Assembly (NCBI RefSeq): GCF_004217115.1 | Contig: NZ_SHKN01000002.1 | Location: 62,001 to 126,000, forward strand | Length of the DNA stretch: 64,000 bases | From: Ancylomarina subtilis | GTDB lineage: Bacteria > Bacteroidota > Bacteroidia > Bacteroidales > Marinifilaceae | Direction: 5' to 3' | Shown here: one piece after another, positions 54,372 to 62,974 of the stretch | Layout: each line of letters begins with the position of its first letter | How positions within the stretch are numbered: the first letter of the stretch is position 1 | Made by a program: the position numbers and the translations under genes | The notes under the pieces: model-generated | Database searches by the model: none | Seen by the model: the letters and a program-made list of their open reading frames with translations, nothing else | What the model was told of the DNA's origin: nothing

Positions 54372-55883
54372 ATGAAATCGAATTTATTACTTTCTGCGTT
54401 TGCAATTACTTTATTGCTGTTTTCATCTTGTTCTAAGGTGAAAAGTATTATAGGTAAGGAAGAGCGTTCGTCTGCTACTGGTTGGGCTTATAATGATCCT
54501 GAGAATGGTGGGTTTGAATACAAAAAAGGTTATCTTCAGAAAACGGGGCCTGGTTTGATATTTATCGAAGGAGGAACTTTTGTAATGGGACGCACTGAGG
54601 ATGATGTGATGTACGAATGGAATAATATGCCACGTCGTGTCACAATACCGTCTTTCTATATCGATAAAACTGAAGTTAGAAATGTTGATTATAGAGAATA
54701 TTTACATTGGACAAAACGTGTGTTTGTTGATTATCCTGAAGTTTATAAAAAGGCTTTGCCAGATACATTGGTATGGAGATCCGAGTTAGCTTACAACGAA
54801 CCTTATGTGAATAATTATTTACGTCATAAAGCATATTCTGAATATCCGGTTGTAGGTGTTTCATGGGAACAGGCTTCTGATTTTTGTGAATGGCGTACCG
54901 ATCGTGTAAACGAACGAATTCTAATTGAGAAGGGAATCCTAAAAGAAAACCCAGATCAACGAAACGAGAATAACTTTAATACCCAAGCTTATTTGATGGG
55001 ACAATACGAAGGTGTTGTTGGAACGAATCTAAAGGATTTAAATCCTGATAATGAAGAACGCCGCGTACGTTGGTCAGATGGGATTCTTTTACCAAAGTAT
55101 CGTTTACCATCCGAAGCAGAATGGGAATATGCTGCTTTAGCAACGATTGGAAACTCTACCGATGAGCGTATTGGAGATAAGAGAATGTATCCATGGGACG
55201 GACATTGGGTCAGAAATGCGGATAAAAAGCATCGAGGTGAGATGATGGCCAATTTCTCAAGAGGAAGAGGTGATTATATGGGATCTGCTGGTGCGCTTAA
55301 TGACGCTGGTGATGTAACGGTTCCTGTGGATTCATATTGGCCAAATGATTTTGGCTTGTATTGTATGGCTGGTAATGTGAATGAGTGGGTTGCGGATGTT
55401 TATCGTCCACTTTCGTCTTATGATGTTGCTGAGTTCAACCCATATAGAGGAAATGTTTTCAAAACGCCTCTATTGGATGAAGAAGGTAATGTGGCTGAAA
55501 AAGATAGTTTAGGACGTATTCGTTATCGCAAGCAAAAAGATGAGGAGCTGGTAAATCGTGTAAACTATAGAACAGCTGATAATAGAAATCATAGAGATGG
55601 TGATTTAGCATCCAGTGTTGTTCCGGAAACGGAATGGACTAATGGTGAGCTGAGTAAAAAAGGTTCATCTTTAATGTATGTGAATGCACAGGGCGCTAAT
55701 AAAAATACTTATAATACATTAATCAACGATGAATCTCGCGTATACAAGGGCGGTTCATGGAAAGATAGAGTGTATTGGTTGTCTCCTGGAGCACGTCGTT
55801 TCCTTGATCAGAAGAGTTCAAGAGACGATATTGGTTTCCGTTGTGCAATGACGCATGTGGGATCTCCTGTTGAAGGGAAATAG
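54372..55883 (+). CDS. gldJ: Gliding motility/type IX secretion lipoprotein GldJ
   Basis: 503 residues. The lipoprotein signal ends in LLFSSC (Cys20). Most of the rest is a formylglycine-generating-enzyme-like (SUMF1) domain, from IEGGTFVMGRTEDDV to FRCAMTH, which in this family has lost catalysis. The SATGWAYNDPENGGFEYK start and the long ALPDTLVWRSELAYNEPY block are GldJ-like, and the position directly upstream of murF and beside porU/porV is the GldJ locus in Flavobacterium. GldJ stabilises GldK and the outer-membrane ring of the type IX apparatus. GldK is the alternative but is less consistent with the neighbours. Confidence 0.9.
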   Translation: MKSNLLLSAFAITLLLFSSCSKVKSIIGKEERSSATGWAYNDPENGGFEYKKGYLQKTGPGLIFIEGGTFVMGRTEDDVMYEWNNMPRRVTIPSFYIDKTEVRNVDYREYLHWTKRVFVDYPEVYKKALPDTLVWRSELAYNEPYVNNYLRHKAYSEYPVVGVSWEQASDFCEWRTDRVNERILIEKGILKENPDQRNENNFNTQAYLMGQYEGVVGTNLKDLNPDNEERRVRWSDGILLPKYRLPSEAEWEYAALATIGNSTDERIGDKRMYPWDGHWVRNADKKHRGEMMANFSRGRGDYMGSAGALNDAGDVTVPVDSYWPNDFGLYCMAGNVNEWVADVYRPLSSYDVAEFNPYRGNVFKTPLLDEEGNVAEKDSLGRIRYRKQKDEELVNRVNYRTADNRNHRDGDLASSVVPETEWTNGELSKKGSSLMYVNAQGANKNTYNTLINDESRVYKGGSWKDRVYWLSPGARRFLDQKSSRDDIGFRCAMTHVGSPVEGK

Positions 55884-55911
55884 ATCATTTGATGTTATGA
55901 TATAAGATTTG

Positions 55912-55934
55912 CCCCATCGTGATTTACGATGGGG
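55912..55934 (+). terminator. Rho-independent terminator after gldJ
   Basis: A perfect 9-bp GC-rich stem (55912-55920 with 55926-55934), 5-base loop and six T residues follow the gldJ stop by 28 bases. Confidence 0.88.
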
Positions 55935-55985
55935 TTTTTTCTTGTATTTTTTTTAATTTCGCTAATTCAATTTCAAGCTCATTAT

Positions 55986-57275
55986 ATGAATATTTCAGAG
56001 ATCTATACCCTATTCAAAAAGTTTCCACATGTTGTTACTGATAGTCGAAATGTTGTTGCTGATTCCTTGTTTTTTGCTTTAAAGGGCGAGAGTTTTAATG
56101 GGAATAAGTTTGCCTTGGATACACTTGAAAAAGGCTGTCGTTATGCAATAGTTGATGAGAAATCATATGCGATCGATGATCGATTTATTTTGGTTGATGA
56201 TGTTTTGACTTGTTTGCAAGACCTGGCCAGAGAGCACCGTAGAACTCTAGGGATTCCAATTTTAGCGATTACAGGAACCAATGGGAAAACAACAACCAAA
56301 GAATTGCTGAATGAGGTCTTAAAACAAAAATTTAAAACTTCAGCGACACAAGGTAATTTCAATAATCATATTGGCGTGCCCTTGACCTTGTTAGCGATGA
56401 ATGCCGAAACTGAATTTGGAATTGTAGAGATGGGCGCTAATCATCCCGGAGAAATAAAGATGCTGTGCGAAATTGCTGAGCCTAATTATGGTTTGATTAC
56501 GAATGTGGGCAAGGCTCATCTCGAGGGATTCGGTTCTTTTGAGGGGGTAAAGAAGACCAAAAAGGAACTGTACGATTATCTGGCACAAAATGGGGGTGAG
56601 GTATTTATTAATTGCGAAAATGAACACCTGATGGGCATGCTTAATCAGCAAAAGACAATTTTGTATGGCAATTCCGAGGAGGCGTTCTCTAAGGCCCGTT
56701 TTCTCCAGGCCGAACCAAAACTCATTATTGAACTTCGATCACCAATAGGGAAATTGTACATTAAAACTCAGTTGATTGGCGCTTATAATTTCGAAAATGT
56801 TCTTGCTGCTGTTACGCTGGGGAGATATTTCAAAATTGATGAGATTGATATTAAAGAAGCATTAGAATCTTATACCCCGAGTAATAATCGTTCGCAGTTA
56901 CTGAAAACGGATGATAATGTTTTGTTTCTGGATGCTTATAATGCCAACCCAACGAGTATGCGTGCTGCTATCGACAATTTTGCAGCGATGAAAATGAAGA
57001 ATAAGGTGCTCATTTTGGGGGATATGTTGGAGCTAGGGGAAGAGTCTGAAAAAGAGCATCTTCATGTTTTGGACTTGCTGAAAGAAAAAGAATTATCGAA
57101 TACGATATTGGTGGGAAATATTTTTTCAAGTCTGGCTTCGGATTATAAATACGATGCTTTTAAAAGTGTTGAAGATTTGTTGGTGTATTTGGAAAAATCG
57201 GTTCTAAAGAATAAGTATATTTTAATAAAAGGCTCAAGAGGAATTAAACTTGAGAAAACGATAGAGAAATTGTAG
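55986..57275 (+). CDS. murF: UDP-N-acetylmuramoyl-tripeptide--D-Ala-D-Ala ligase MurF
   Basis: 429 residues. The ATP-binding motif is ITGTNGKTTTKELL, followed by NNHIGVPLTLL, EMGANHPGEI and the DAYNANPTSM motif near residue 320. I start it at 55986 because the longer frame from 55929 begins inside the gldJ terminator and adds hydrophobic residues foreign to MurF. It adds D-Ala-D-Ala to the UDP-MurNAc-tripeptide in the cytoplasm. The Gdx-like gene follows after three bases. Confidence 0.96.
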   Translation: MNISEIYTLFKKFPHVVTDSRNVVADSLFFALKGESFNGNKFALDTLEKGCRYAIVDEKSYAIDDRFILVDDVLTCLQDLAREHRRTLGIPILAITGTNGKTTTKELLNEVLKQKFKTSATQGNFNNHIGVPLTLLAMNAETEFGIVEMGANHPGEIKMLCEIAEPNYGLITNVGKAHLEGFGSFEGVKKTKKELYDYLAQNGGEVFINCENEHLMGMLNQQKTILYGNSEEAFSKARFLQAEPKLIIELRSPIGKLYIKTQLIGAYNFENVLAAVTLGRYFKIDEIDIKEALESYTPSNNRSQLLKTDDNVLFLDAYNANPTSMRAAIDNFAAMKMKNKVLILGDMLELGEESEKEHLHVLDLLKEKELSNTILVGNIFSSLASDYKYDAFKSVEDLLVYLEKSVLKNKYILIKGSRGIKLEKTIEKL

Positions 57276-57278
57276 GGT

Positions 57279-57602
57279 ATGAATTTAGCTTGGGTTTATT
57301 TGTTGATTGCCGGACTTTTTGAAGCAGCTTGGGCCATTGGATTAAAATATACACAAGGATTTACGCGTTTGTGGCCTAGTGTATTTACAGTTATTGCAAT
57401 GGGAATCAGCCTTTATTTCTTGGGCATGGCACTTAAGAATTTACCTGTGGGGACTGCTTATGCTGTTTGGACAGGCATCGGAGCTTTTACCACTGCAATA
57501 CTGGGTATTTTATTGTTTGGTGAGAGTGTACACTTTGCTCGAATATTTTTTTTATTCCTGTTACTGGTTGCAATAATTGGTTTGAAATTTACAGCTAAAT
57601 AA
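57279..57602 (+). CDS. SMR-family guanidinium exporter, Gdx/SugE-like
   Basis: 107 residues in four membrane helices. The helix-1 glutamate is Glu15, followed by the sequence [11 protein letters not shown], and [15 protein letters not shown] in helix 3 is typical of the Gdx (formerly SugE) subgroup rather than EmrE. Gdx proteins exchange guanidinium for protons, while EmrE-like proteins export polyaromatic cations. No guanidine riboswitch is possible in the three-base gap after murF, so it depends on the murF transcript. Confidence 0.9.
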   Translation: MNLAWVYLLIAGLFEAAWAIGLKYTQGFTRLWPSVFTVIAMGISLYFLGMALKNLPVGTAYAVWTGIGAFTTAILGILLFGESVHFARIFFLFLLLVAIIGLKFTAK

Positions 57603-57614
57603 TCAATTCACCTG

Positions 57615-58637
57615 TTAGAATCTTAAATCTGAAAATTTCTTTTTATTCTGAATAAAATAGTCAGCAATAATACTACCCGTATAGATTTCTTTGTGAAATT
57701 CTGTTGTAACCAGAGGGTTTAATATGCGCCTTTTTTCACGCATCTTACTTAGATTTCCATAAAAGGAGTAGTGGGCTTTTAATAAAGCCATTAAATTGTC
57801 GAATTCAAGGCTAAGCAAAAATTTAACACCAGCTACACCATCTAAAATCATTCTTAGCAAGAGTGTTGTAATGAGTTTCTCAGAAGGCAAATTCTTATAA
57901 AGCATAAACAGGTTGTTTCTGAAATTTAGATGTAATTTGCGGGAACTGTGATTGGGAAGAGTTGCTCCACCAACATGATAAACTACACTTTCAGGATGAC
58001 AGACAATGCGGAACCCTCGGTTCTTAATTCTCCAGCAAAGGTCAATTTCTTCCATATGTGCAAAGAAATCAGCATCGAGTCCTCCCAGTTTCTTATATAC
58101 TTCAGAACGGATGAAAAGTGCGGCGCCGCTTGCCCACATCACATCGGTGAGCTGATCGTATTGTCCTGAGTCCGTTTCAATGGTATCCAATACACGTCCT
58201 CTGCAAAAAGGATAACCTAAATGATCGATATAACCTCCTGAAGCACCAGCATATTCAAAGTCCGTCTTTTTATTGAAGGCTTTAATTTTGGGTTGGGCTG
58301 CTACGATCTCAGTTTCTTTTTCGAATAAATTATAAATCGGATCAAGCCAGTTTTCACTCACCTCAACATCAGAGTTTAGAAGAACAAAATAGTCATGATC
58401 AAGTTGATCTAAACCTTTATTGTAGCCATCGGCAAATCCATAGTTTTTATCCAGAACGATGGTTTTAAGGTCTGGATATTCACTTTTAATAAAGTCAATT
58501 GAGTCGTCAGTGGAATCATTGTCAATAACGACTACTTCGGCCCATTCCCGATTTGAAAATTTGGTAACAGAAGGCAGAAATTGTTCCAATAATTTCTTTC
58601 CGTTCCAGTTTAGGATAACCACTGCAATTTTATTCAT
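57615..58637 (-). CDS. Family 2 glycosyltransferase
   Basis: 340 residues from the ATG at 58637. The open frame continues 74 residues further upstream but overlaps the acyltransferase gene and loses GT2 similarity. The GT-A fold shows VVILNWNGKKLLEQFLPSV, VIDNDSTDDS, the LLNSDVEV metal motif and the EEIDLCWRIKNRGF region. It resembles rhamnosyl/galactosyl transferases of the WbbL type that build surface glycans. It is the last gene of the mtaB-led operon and convergent with the Gdx gene. Confidence 0.9.
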   Translation of the reverse strand: MNKIAVVILNWNGKKLLEQFLPSVTKFSNREWAEVVVIDNDSTDDSIDFIKSEYPDLKTIVLDKNYGFADGYNKGLDQLDHDYFVLLNSDVEVSENWLDPIYNLFEKETEIVAAQPKIKAFNKKTDFEYAGASGGYIDHLGYPFCRGRVLDTIETDSGQYDQLTDVMWASGAALFIRSEVYKKLGGLDADFFAHMEEIDLCWRIKNRGFRIVCHPESVVYHVGGATLPNHSSRKLHLNFRNNLFMLYKNLPSEKLITTLLLRMILDGVAGVKFLLSLEFDNLMALLKAHYSFYGNLSKMREKRRILNPLVTTEFHKEIYTGSIIADYFIQNKKKFSDLRF

Positions 58638-58686
58638 GACTTTGTTTTGGGCTTGATGTGAATAGTGTGCTAAAAATAAGTAAAAA

Positions 58687-59568
58687 TTAGGACTGAACTT
58701 CTCTTTTGTGTTTCCAACGCTTATGTGACCACAACCAGTAGGATGGATTTTCTTTAATAATATCTTCGAGCAAACGCGTATGTGATTCTGTAATTTCGTT
58801 TTCTGCGGTTTCCTTTGGTTTGTCAGTAATTGGAATAAATTCGTATTCGTAGAAACCACGCTTAATTTTAGTCATTTTGACGTAAACAACAGCCTGATCC
58901 AGTTTTTTTGCAATACGTTCTGTTCCTTGTAAAATGGGCGTGTCCTGATTCAGGAAGTTAGTCCAATAATGCAGGTTTCTTCTGTTTGGGGTTTGATCGC
59001 CAATGAATGCTGTAATGGTAAAATGCCCCTGGTTTTTGTGCTTAATCATTGTGCGTAGCGTGTCATTTTTCGCCAGGGTTTGAGCTCCAAAACGTTCCCT
59101 GATGTTGATGAACATTTTATTAAACACTTTGTTGTGCAGGGGTTTGTAAATGGTTAGAAAATCTCCGGTATCGTATACCGCAAATGAAGTTAACCATTCC
59201 CAGTTGCCATAATGTCCCAAAACGGCAACCACACTTTGACCTTGTTCTTTGTATGGATTGAAAAAGTTGGGTTGTTTGCAAACGCAACGTTTTAACATCT
59301 CGTCCTGACTGATATTCCAAAGTTTAATCGTTTCAACAAAGGAGTCACAAAAATGGTGGTAGAATTCTTTTCTGATTTTTCGGATTTCCTCAGGCGTTTT
59401 CTCAGGGAAAGAATTTTTAAGGTTCTGATTGACTACTTTTTTTCGATAAGCTATGACTCTGTAGGTAATGAAAAAAATAAAATCGGAGAGAACATATAAT
59501 ACCCGTAATGGGAGAAAACTCAAGAAACGACAAAAGGCGTAAGCCAAATATGAAAAAAACAGAGTCAT
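58687..59568 (-). CDS. Lysophospholipid/lipid A acyltransferase (LpxL/HtrB family)
   Basis: 293 residues with an N-terminal hydrophobic segment (about 1-35) and the HX4E catalytic motif in VAVLGHYGNWEW (near residue 118). Further family blocks are FIGDQTPNRRN and TERIAKKLDQAVVYV. These enzymes transfer a secondary acyl chain to lipid A at the inner membrane. Only one such gene is seen here, and the acyl donor is not predictable. It lies between the inositol monophosphatase and glycosyltransferase genes, which suggests joint expression. Confidence 0.9.
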   Translation of the reverse strand: MTLFFSYLAYAFCRFLSFLPLRVLYVLSDFIFFITYRVIAYRKKVVNQNLKNSFPEKTPEEIRKIRKEFYHHFCDSFVETIKLWNISQDEMLKRCVCKQPNFFNPYKEQGQSVVAVLGHYGNWEWLTSFAVYDTGDFLTIYKPLHNKVFNKMFINIRERFGAQTLAKNDTLRTMIKHKNQGHFTITAFIGDQTPNRRNLHYWTNFLNQDTPILQGTERIAKKLDQAVVYVKMTKIKRGFYEYEFIPITDKPKETAENEITESHTRLLEDIIKENPSYWLWSHKRWKHKREVQS

Positions 59569-59591
59569 AGATAAATATTGAATTTAAAGCC

Positions 59592-60389
59592 TTATTTAAG
59601 CATGAATTTCTGAACACAATTTTTGAATTCGAGAAAGTTATGTGGATTCGTTGCAATTATTTCCTGTCCAAAGATATAATTGTTTTTGCCTTTGAAATCG
59701 CAAACTTTACCACCAGCCTGTTGAACTAAAAAGGCGCCAGCTGCCACATCCCAAGCTTGCAGACCATATTCATAAAATGCATCGAAACGGCCACAGGCGA
59801 CATAGGCAAGATCTGTTGCTGCCGAACCAGGACGACGAATGCCTTGAGAGTTTATGCATAGAAATTTGAGTAAATCCATATACGTGTCCAGTTGCTCGAA
59901 ATCCCGGTATGGAAAGCCGGTTCCCACAAGGCTTGATTCTATTGAAGTTGCTTTTGAAACTTGGATGATTTCCCCATTGAGATAGGCCGGAGCCCCTTCC
60001 CAGGAATAGAAACATTCGTTTAGACTGATTTCGTAGACGACGCCTAGAACGATCATATCGTCTTTTTTTAGGGCAATACTAATTGCAAAGGGTGAAAATC
60101 CATGTATGTAATTTGTGGTGCCGTCCAATGGATCAATTATCCAGTTGTATTGCTCTCCGGTTAGCGTTTTAGTGCCTTCTTCAGCAATAAAGCCTGCTTC
60201 AGGAATCAAAGGTTTTAATGCTTCAATAATTCTGGTTTCAGAGCTTTTGTCAACAAAAGTAACGAAATCATGCGTGCCTTTATTTTCGATGTCAGCAGTG
60301 TTAATTTTTGACTGTTGTTCTTTTATAAAAGCACCAACTTCAATGGCAATTTCCTGAGTTCGTTTGCAAACTGATTCGAGATTTATCAT
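59592..60389 (-). CDS. Inositol monophosphatase family protein
   Basis: 265 residues. Metal motifs are EEGTK near residue 70, WIIDPLDGTTNYIHG (85-99) and the C-terminal LQAWDVAAGAFLVQQAGG. The family covers inositol-1-phosphatase, SuhB and 3'-phosphoadenosine phosphatase (CysQ). Overall length and motifs favour SuhB/IMPase, but the physiological substrate is not proven. It follows mtaB by 25 bases and precedes the acyltransferase gene by 23. Confidence 0.92.
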   Translation of the reverse strand: MINLESVCKRTQEIAIEVGAFIKEQQSKINTADIENKGTHDFVTFVDKSSETRIIEALKPLIPEAGFIAEEGTKTLTGEQYNWIIDPLDGTTNYIHGFSPFAISIALKKDDMIVLGVVYEISLNECFYSWEGAPAYLNGEIIQVSKATSIESSLVGTGFPYRDFEQLDTYMDLLKFLCINSQGIRRPGSAATDLAYVACGRFDAFYEYGLQAWDVAAGAFLVQQAGGKVCDFKGKNNYIFGQEIIATNPHNFLEFKNCVQKFMLK

Positions 60390-60414
60390 TTGATATAGGA
60401 CTATGTGTTACGAT

Positions 60415-61743
60415 TTAAGCAAGTTTAAATTTATAACTTTTTTCATCGATAAGTTTAACTTTTACATTGCCATTATCATTTATTTCTAATAAACGGACTT
60501 CAGCAATCTTGTTACTCAGATTTGGGTTGTATTCAATTTCAACTTTAATATAATTTTCGGTGAAACCAAACATCATTCCATTGCTGTTATGATCCTCGAA
60601 TAGAACTTTCGCATTAGTACCTAAAAAACTTTGATAGAAAGCTCTTAATTTTTTTTCAGATAAGATCTGAAGCATTTTAGCTCTTTTCTTTTTGTCTTCA
60701 GGACTAACGACTTCTATAATCTCCAGAGCTTTTGTGCCTTGTCGTTCTGAATATGGGAAAACGTGTAACTGAGAAATAGGGAGCTCATTGATGAAGTTGT
60801 AAGCATCAACAAAATCGATTTCTCTTTCGCCTCGGCTACCCGCAATAACATCAACCCCAATAAAAGCATCAGGTGTCAATTCCTTTATTTTAGTGATGCG
60901 TTGAGCAAAAAGTTCACGATTGTAGCGGCGTTTCATTAGTTTCAGTACATGGTTAGAACCTGCCTGTAAGGGAATATGGAAATGGTTGACAAATTTTTCC
61001 GATTGAGCTACAAATTCAATGATTTCATTACTGAGCAGGTTAGGCTCAATTGATGAAATACGATAGCGTTCGATGCCTTTTACTTTTTCAAGAGCCTGGA
61101 TTAAATCGAAAAAAGTCTCATTCGTGCTTTGTCCAAAATCCCCAATATTCACACCCGTAAGAATGATTTCTTTAGCCCCCTGTGCGGCAACTTTTTCAGC
61201 TTCAATTACTGTGTCTGCAATGCTCATATTACGGCTTCCACCACGTGCAAATGGAATGGTACAGTATGTGCAGAAGTAATTGCATCCATCCTGAATTTTT
61301 AAGAAACAACGCGTTCGGTCTCCCATAGAGTAGGATGCCTGAAAATCTTTAACCGATTCAACTTCGCAAGGGTGCATTTCACCTGTCCCTTTTTTTTCAA
61401 GATGGTCGATGTATTTGTGGATGTTAAATTTTTCGTTCGTCCCTAAAACCAAGTCAACTCCGGGAATTTGTGAAATTTCCTGAGGTTTAAGCTGAGCATA
61501 ACAGCCAATCACAACAACAAAAGCATTGGGATTTGTCTTGATGATTTTTTTTATGGCTTGTCGACATTTTTTGTCAGCCTGATCGGTAACAGAACAGGTA
61601 TTGATGACATAAATATCAGCTTTCTCAGTTGTCTTAACAGTTTCGAAACCCATTTCTTTGAATGAGCGACCGATGGTTGAAGTTTCTGAAAAATTTAATT
61701 TGCAACCTAATGTGTAAAAAGCGACTTTCTTCCCTTGCAACAT
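60415..61743 (-). CDS. mtaB: tRNA t6A37 methylthiotransferase MtaB
   Basis: 442 residues from the ATG at 61743, which has a rare clear ribosome-binding site (GGAG); the longer frame lacks it. The N-terminal UPF0004 domain has cluster cysteines Cys14, Cys50 and Cys81. The radical-SAM cluster is CNYFCTYC (Cys154, Cys158, Cys161). A TRAM domain ends the protein. The GCKLNFSET start and the family layout point to MtaB (2-methylthiolation of t6A37) rather than MiaB or RimO. It heads a four-gene operon. Confidence 0.93.
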   Translation of the reverse strand: MLQGKKVAFYTLGCKLNFSETSTIGRSFKEMGFETVKTTEKADIYVINTCSVTDQADKKCRQAIKKIIKTNPNAFVVVIGCYAQLKPQEISQIPGVDLVLGTNEKFNIHKYIDHLEKKGTGEMHPCEVESVKDFQASYSMGDRTRCFLKIQDGCNYFCTYCTIPFARGGSRNMSIADTVIEAEKVAAQGAKEIILTGVNIGDFGQSTNETFFDLIQALEKVKGIERYRISSIEPNLLSNEIIEFVAQSEKFVNHFHIPLQAGSNHVLKLMKRRYNRELFAQRITKIKELTPDAFIGVDVIAGSRGEREIDFVDAYNFINELPISQLHVFPYSERQGTKALEIIEVVSPEDKKKRAKMLQILSEKKLRAFYQSFLGTNAKVLFEDHNSNGMMFGFTENYIKVEIEYNPNLSNKIAEVRLLEINDNGNVKVKLIDEKSYKFKLA

Positions 61744-61899
61744 GTTTTCTTCTCCTTTGCTGATAAAATTAGATGTGAGTTTTAAAGTGCGAAGTCCAAT
61801 AAATGAGAATTGGAATTGCATTTTTTGACTCGGATGATTGTCTCAATCCCAGTCGAATCATATTGATAGTCAGGAGATGAGAAGCGATTTTATAAATAA

Positions 61900-61932
61900 A
61901 ATGAACTACCTCAAAATATGAAATAGTTCATT
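61900..61932 (-). terminator. Hairpin terminator after the Ppx/GppA gene
   Basis: A perfect 9-bp stem (61900-61908 with 61924-61932), 15-base loop, followed on the minus strand by a TTTTATTTAT tail. It lies 38 bases past the stop. Confidence 0.6.
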
Positions 61933-61970
61933 GTTTATGAATCGGTTGCAAAATTAGAAAAAAGAATCTA

Positions 61971-62873
61971 CTATGCCATAACTTTTGGACTAGAGTACTC
62001 TTGGTAAAGTTGATGTATAATGCCATCGGAAACTCCAATTTTTGGAATTTGGATCACATTTGAGTTGGCCCATTCCATAATACTAAGGAAAATGGTTGCG
62101 GCAGGAATAATAACATCGGCCCGATCGGGATTCATATCGTAATTAATCATCAGATCGTCGTAAGACATGCTGCTGAATAAGGAGTGAATTTCCTGCAGCT
62201 CATGATAGCTAAGCACACGTTCCTTTCTGGGGCTGGCATATTTGAATATTTTATTGATGTTACCGCCGGAACCAATCAGTTCGATATTATCTTTTGCTGA
62301 ACAAATATCAAGTAAACATTCTTTTATGCGAATGAATTCGTTAAGAGGAACACAGTTTTTTAGAATTTTAATGGTCCCAACATCAAAAGAACATGAGAAA
62401 TGAGCAATTCCACCTGAAAAAAGGGTAATTTCAGTACTACCACCCCCCACATCAACATAAAGGTAATTTTTTGCGGGATCGATAATTGAAGAGAGATTGT
62501 TGGAAAAAATGATACTGGCTTCTTCTTTTCCGGATATTAAATCAATATCAATATCGGCTTCTTTTTTTATTTTTTGAATGAGTTGCATGCCGTTGTTGGC
62601 TTCTCTCATTGCTGAGGTGGCACAGGCACGATAGGCAACGACTTCATGAACATTCATTAGTTTACGGAATGCAATCATGGCTTCAACCATTTTTTTTTCT
62701 TTCTCAGGAGAAATGTTTTTGTGCATAAACGTATCGGCACCTAAACGAATAGGCACCCTAATGAGTGAAGATTTTTTCATGTATGACTCACCATTCTTCT
62801 CAATAACATTCGTGAATAACAAACGGATGGCATTGGAACCAATATCTATGGCGGCAAATTTTAAAATCTTCAT
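61971..62873 (-). CDS. Ppx/GppA family phosphatase
   Basis: 300 residues from the ATG at 62873 (the longer frame adds 11 hydrophobic residues). The actin-like ATPase-fold motifs are AAIDIGSNAIRLLF, RACATSAMREANNG, LISGKEEAS and YVDVGGGSTEITLF. At 300 residues it lacks the C-terminal HD-like domain of E. coli Ppx, so it resembles the short forms that hydrolyse polyphosphate or pppGpp. Which substrate dominates is unknown. Confidence 0.92.
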   Translation of the reverse strand: MKILKFAAIDIGSNAIRLLFTNVIEKNGESYMKKSSLIRVPIRLGADTFMHKNISPEKEKKMVEAMIAFRKLMNVHEVVAYRACATSAMREANNGMQLIQKIKKEADIDIDLISGKEEASIIFSNNLSSIIDPAKNYLYVDVGGGSTEITLFSGGIAHFSCSFDVGTIKILKNCVPLNEFIRIKECLLDICSAKDNIELIGSGGNINKIFKYASPRKERVLSYHELQEIHSLFSSMSYDDLMINYDMNPDRADVIIPAATIFLSIMEWANSNVIQIPKIGVSDGIIHQLYQEYSSPKVMA

Positions 62874-62888
62874 AAGGCTAAAGCTTAA

Positions 62889-62922
62889 GAAACAGTTTAA
62901 AACCATAGTTTTAAACTGTTTC
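62889..62922 (-). terminator. Inverted repeat between the PhoH and Ppx/GppA genes
   Basis: Two 14-base arms (62889-62902 and 62909-62922) pair perfectly around six bases. It lies 52 bases beyond the stop of the PhoH gene but has no T run after it. It may terminate weakly or act as a site upstream of the Ppx/GppA gene. Confidence 0.4.
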
Positions 62923-62974
62923 GGTTTGCCTAATCAAATTAAAGTTTTTTTTTAAATTATCCAATATTAATTTG

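Noticed and set aside
55929-55985. Upstream start for murF
   Set aside because: It would begin inside the gldJ terminator and add a hydrophobic stretch absent from MurF proteins.
58638-58859. 74-codon N-terminal extension of the glycosyltransferase frame
   Set aside because: It overlaps the acyltransferase gene and precedes the true GT2 start motif at the ATG at 58637.
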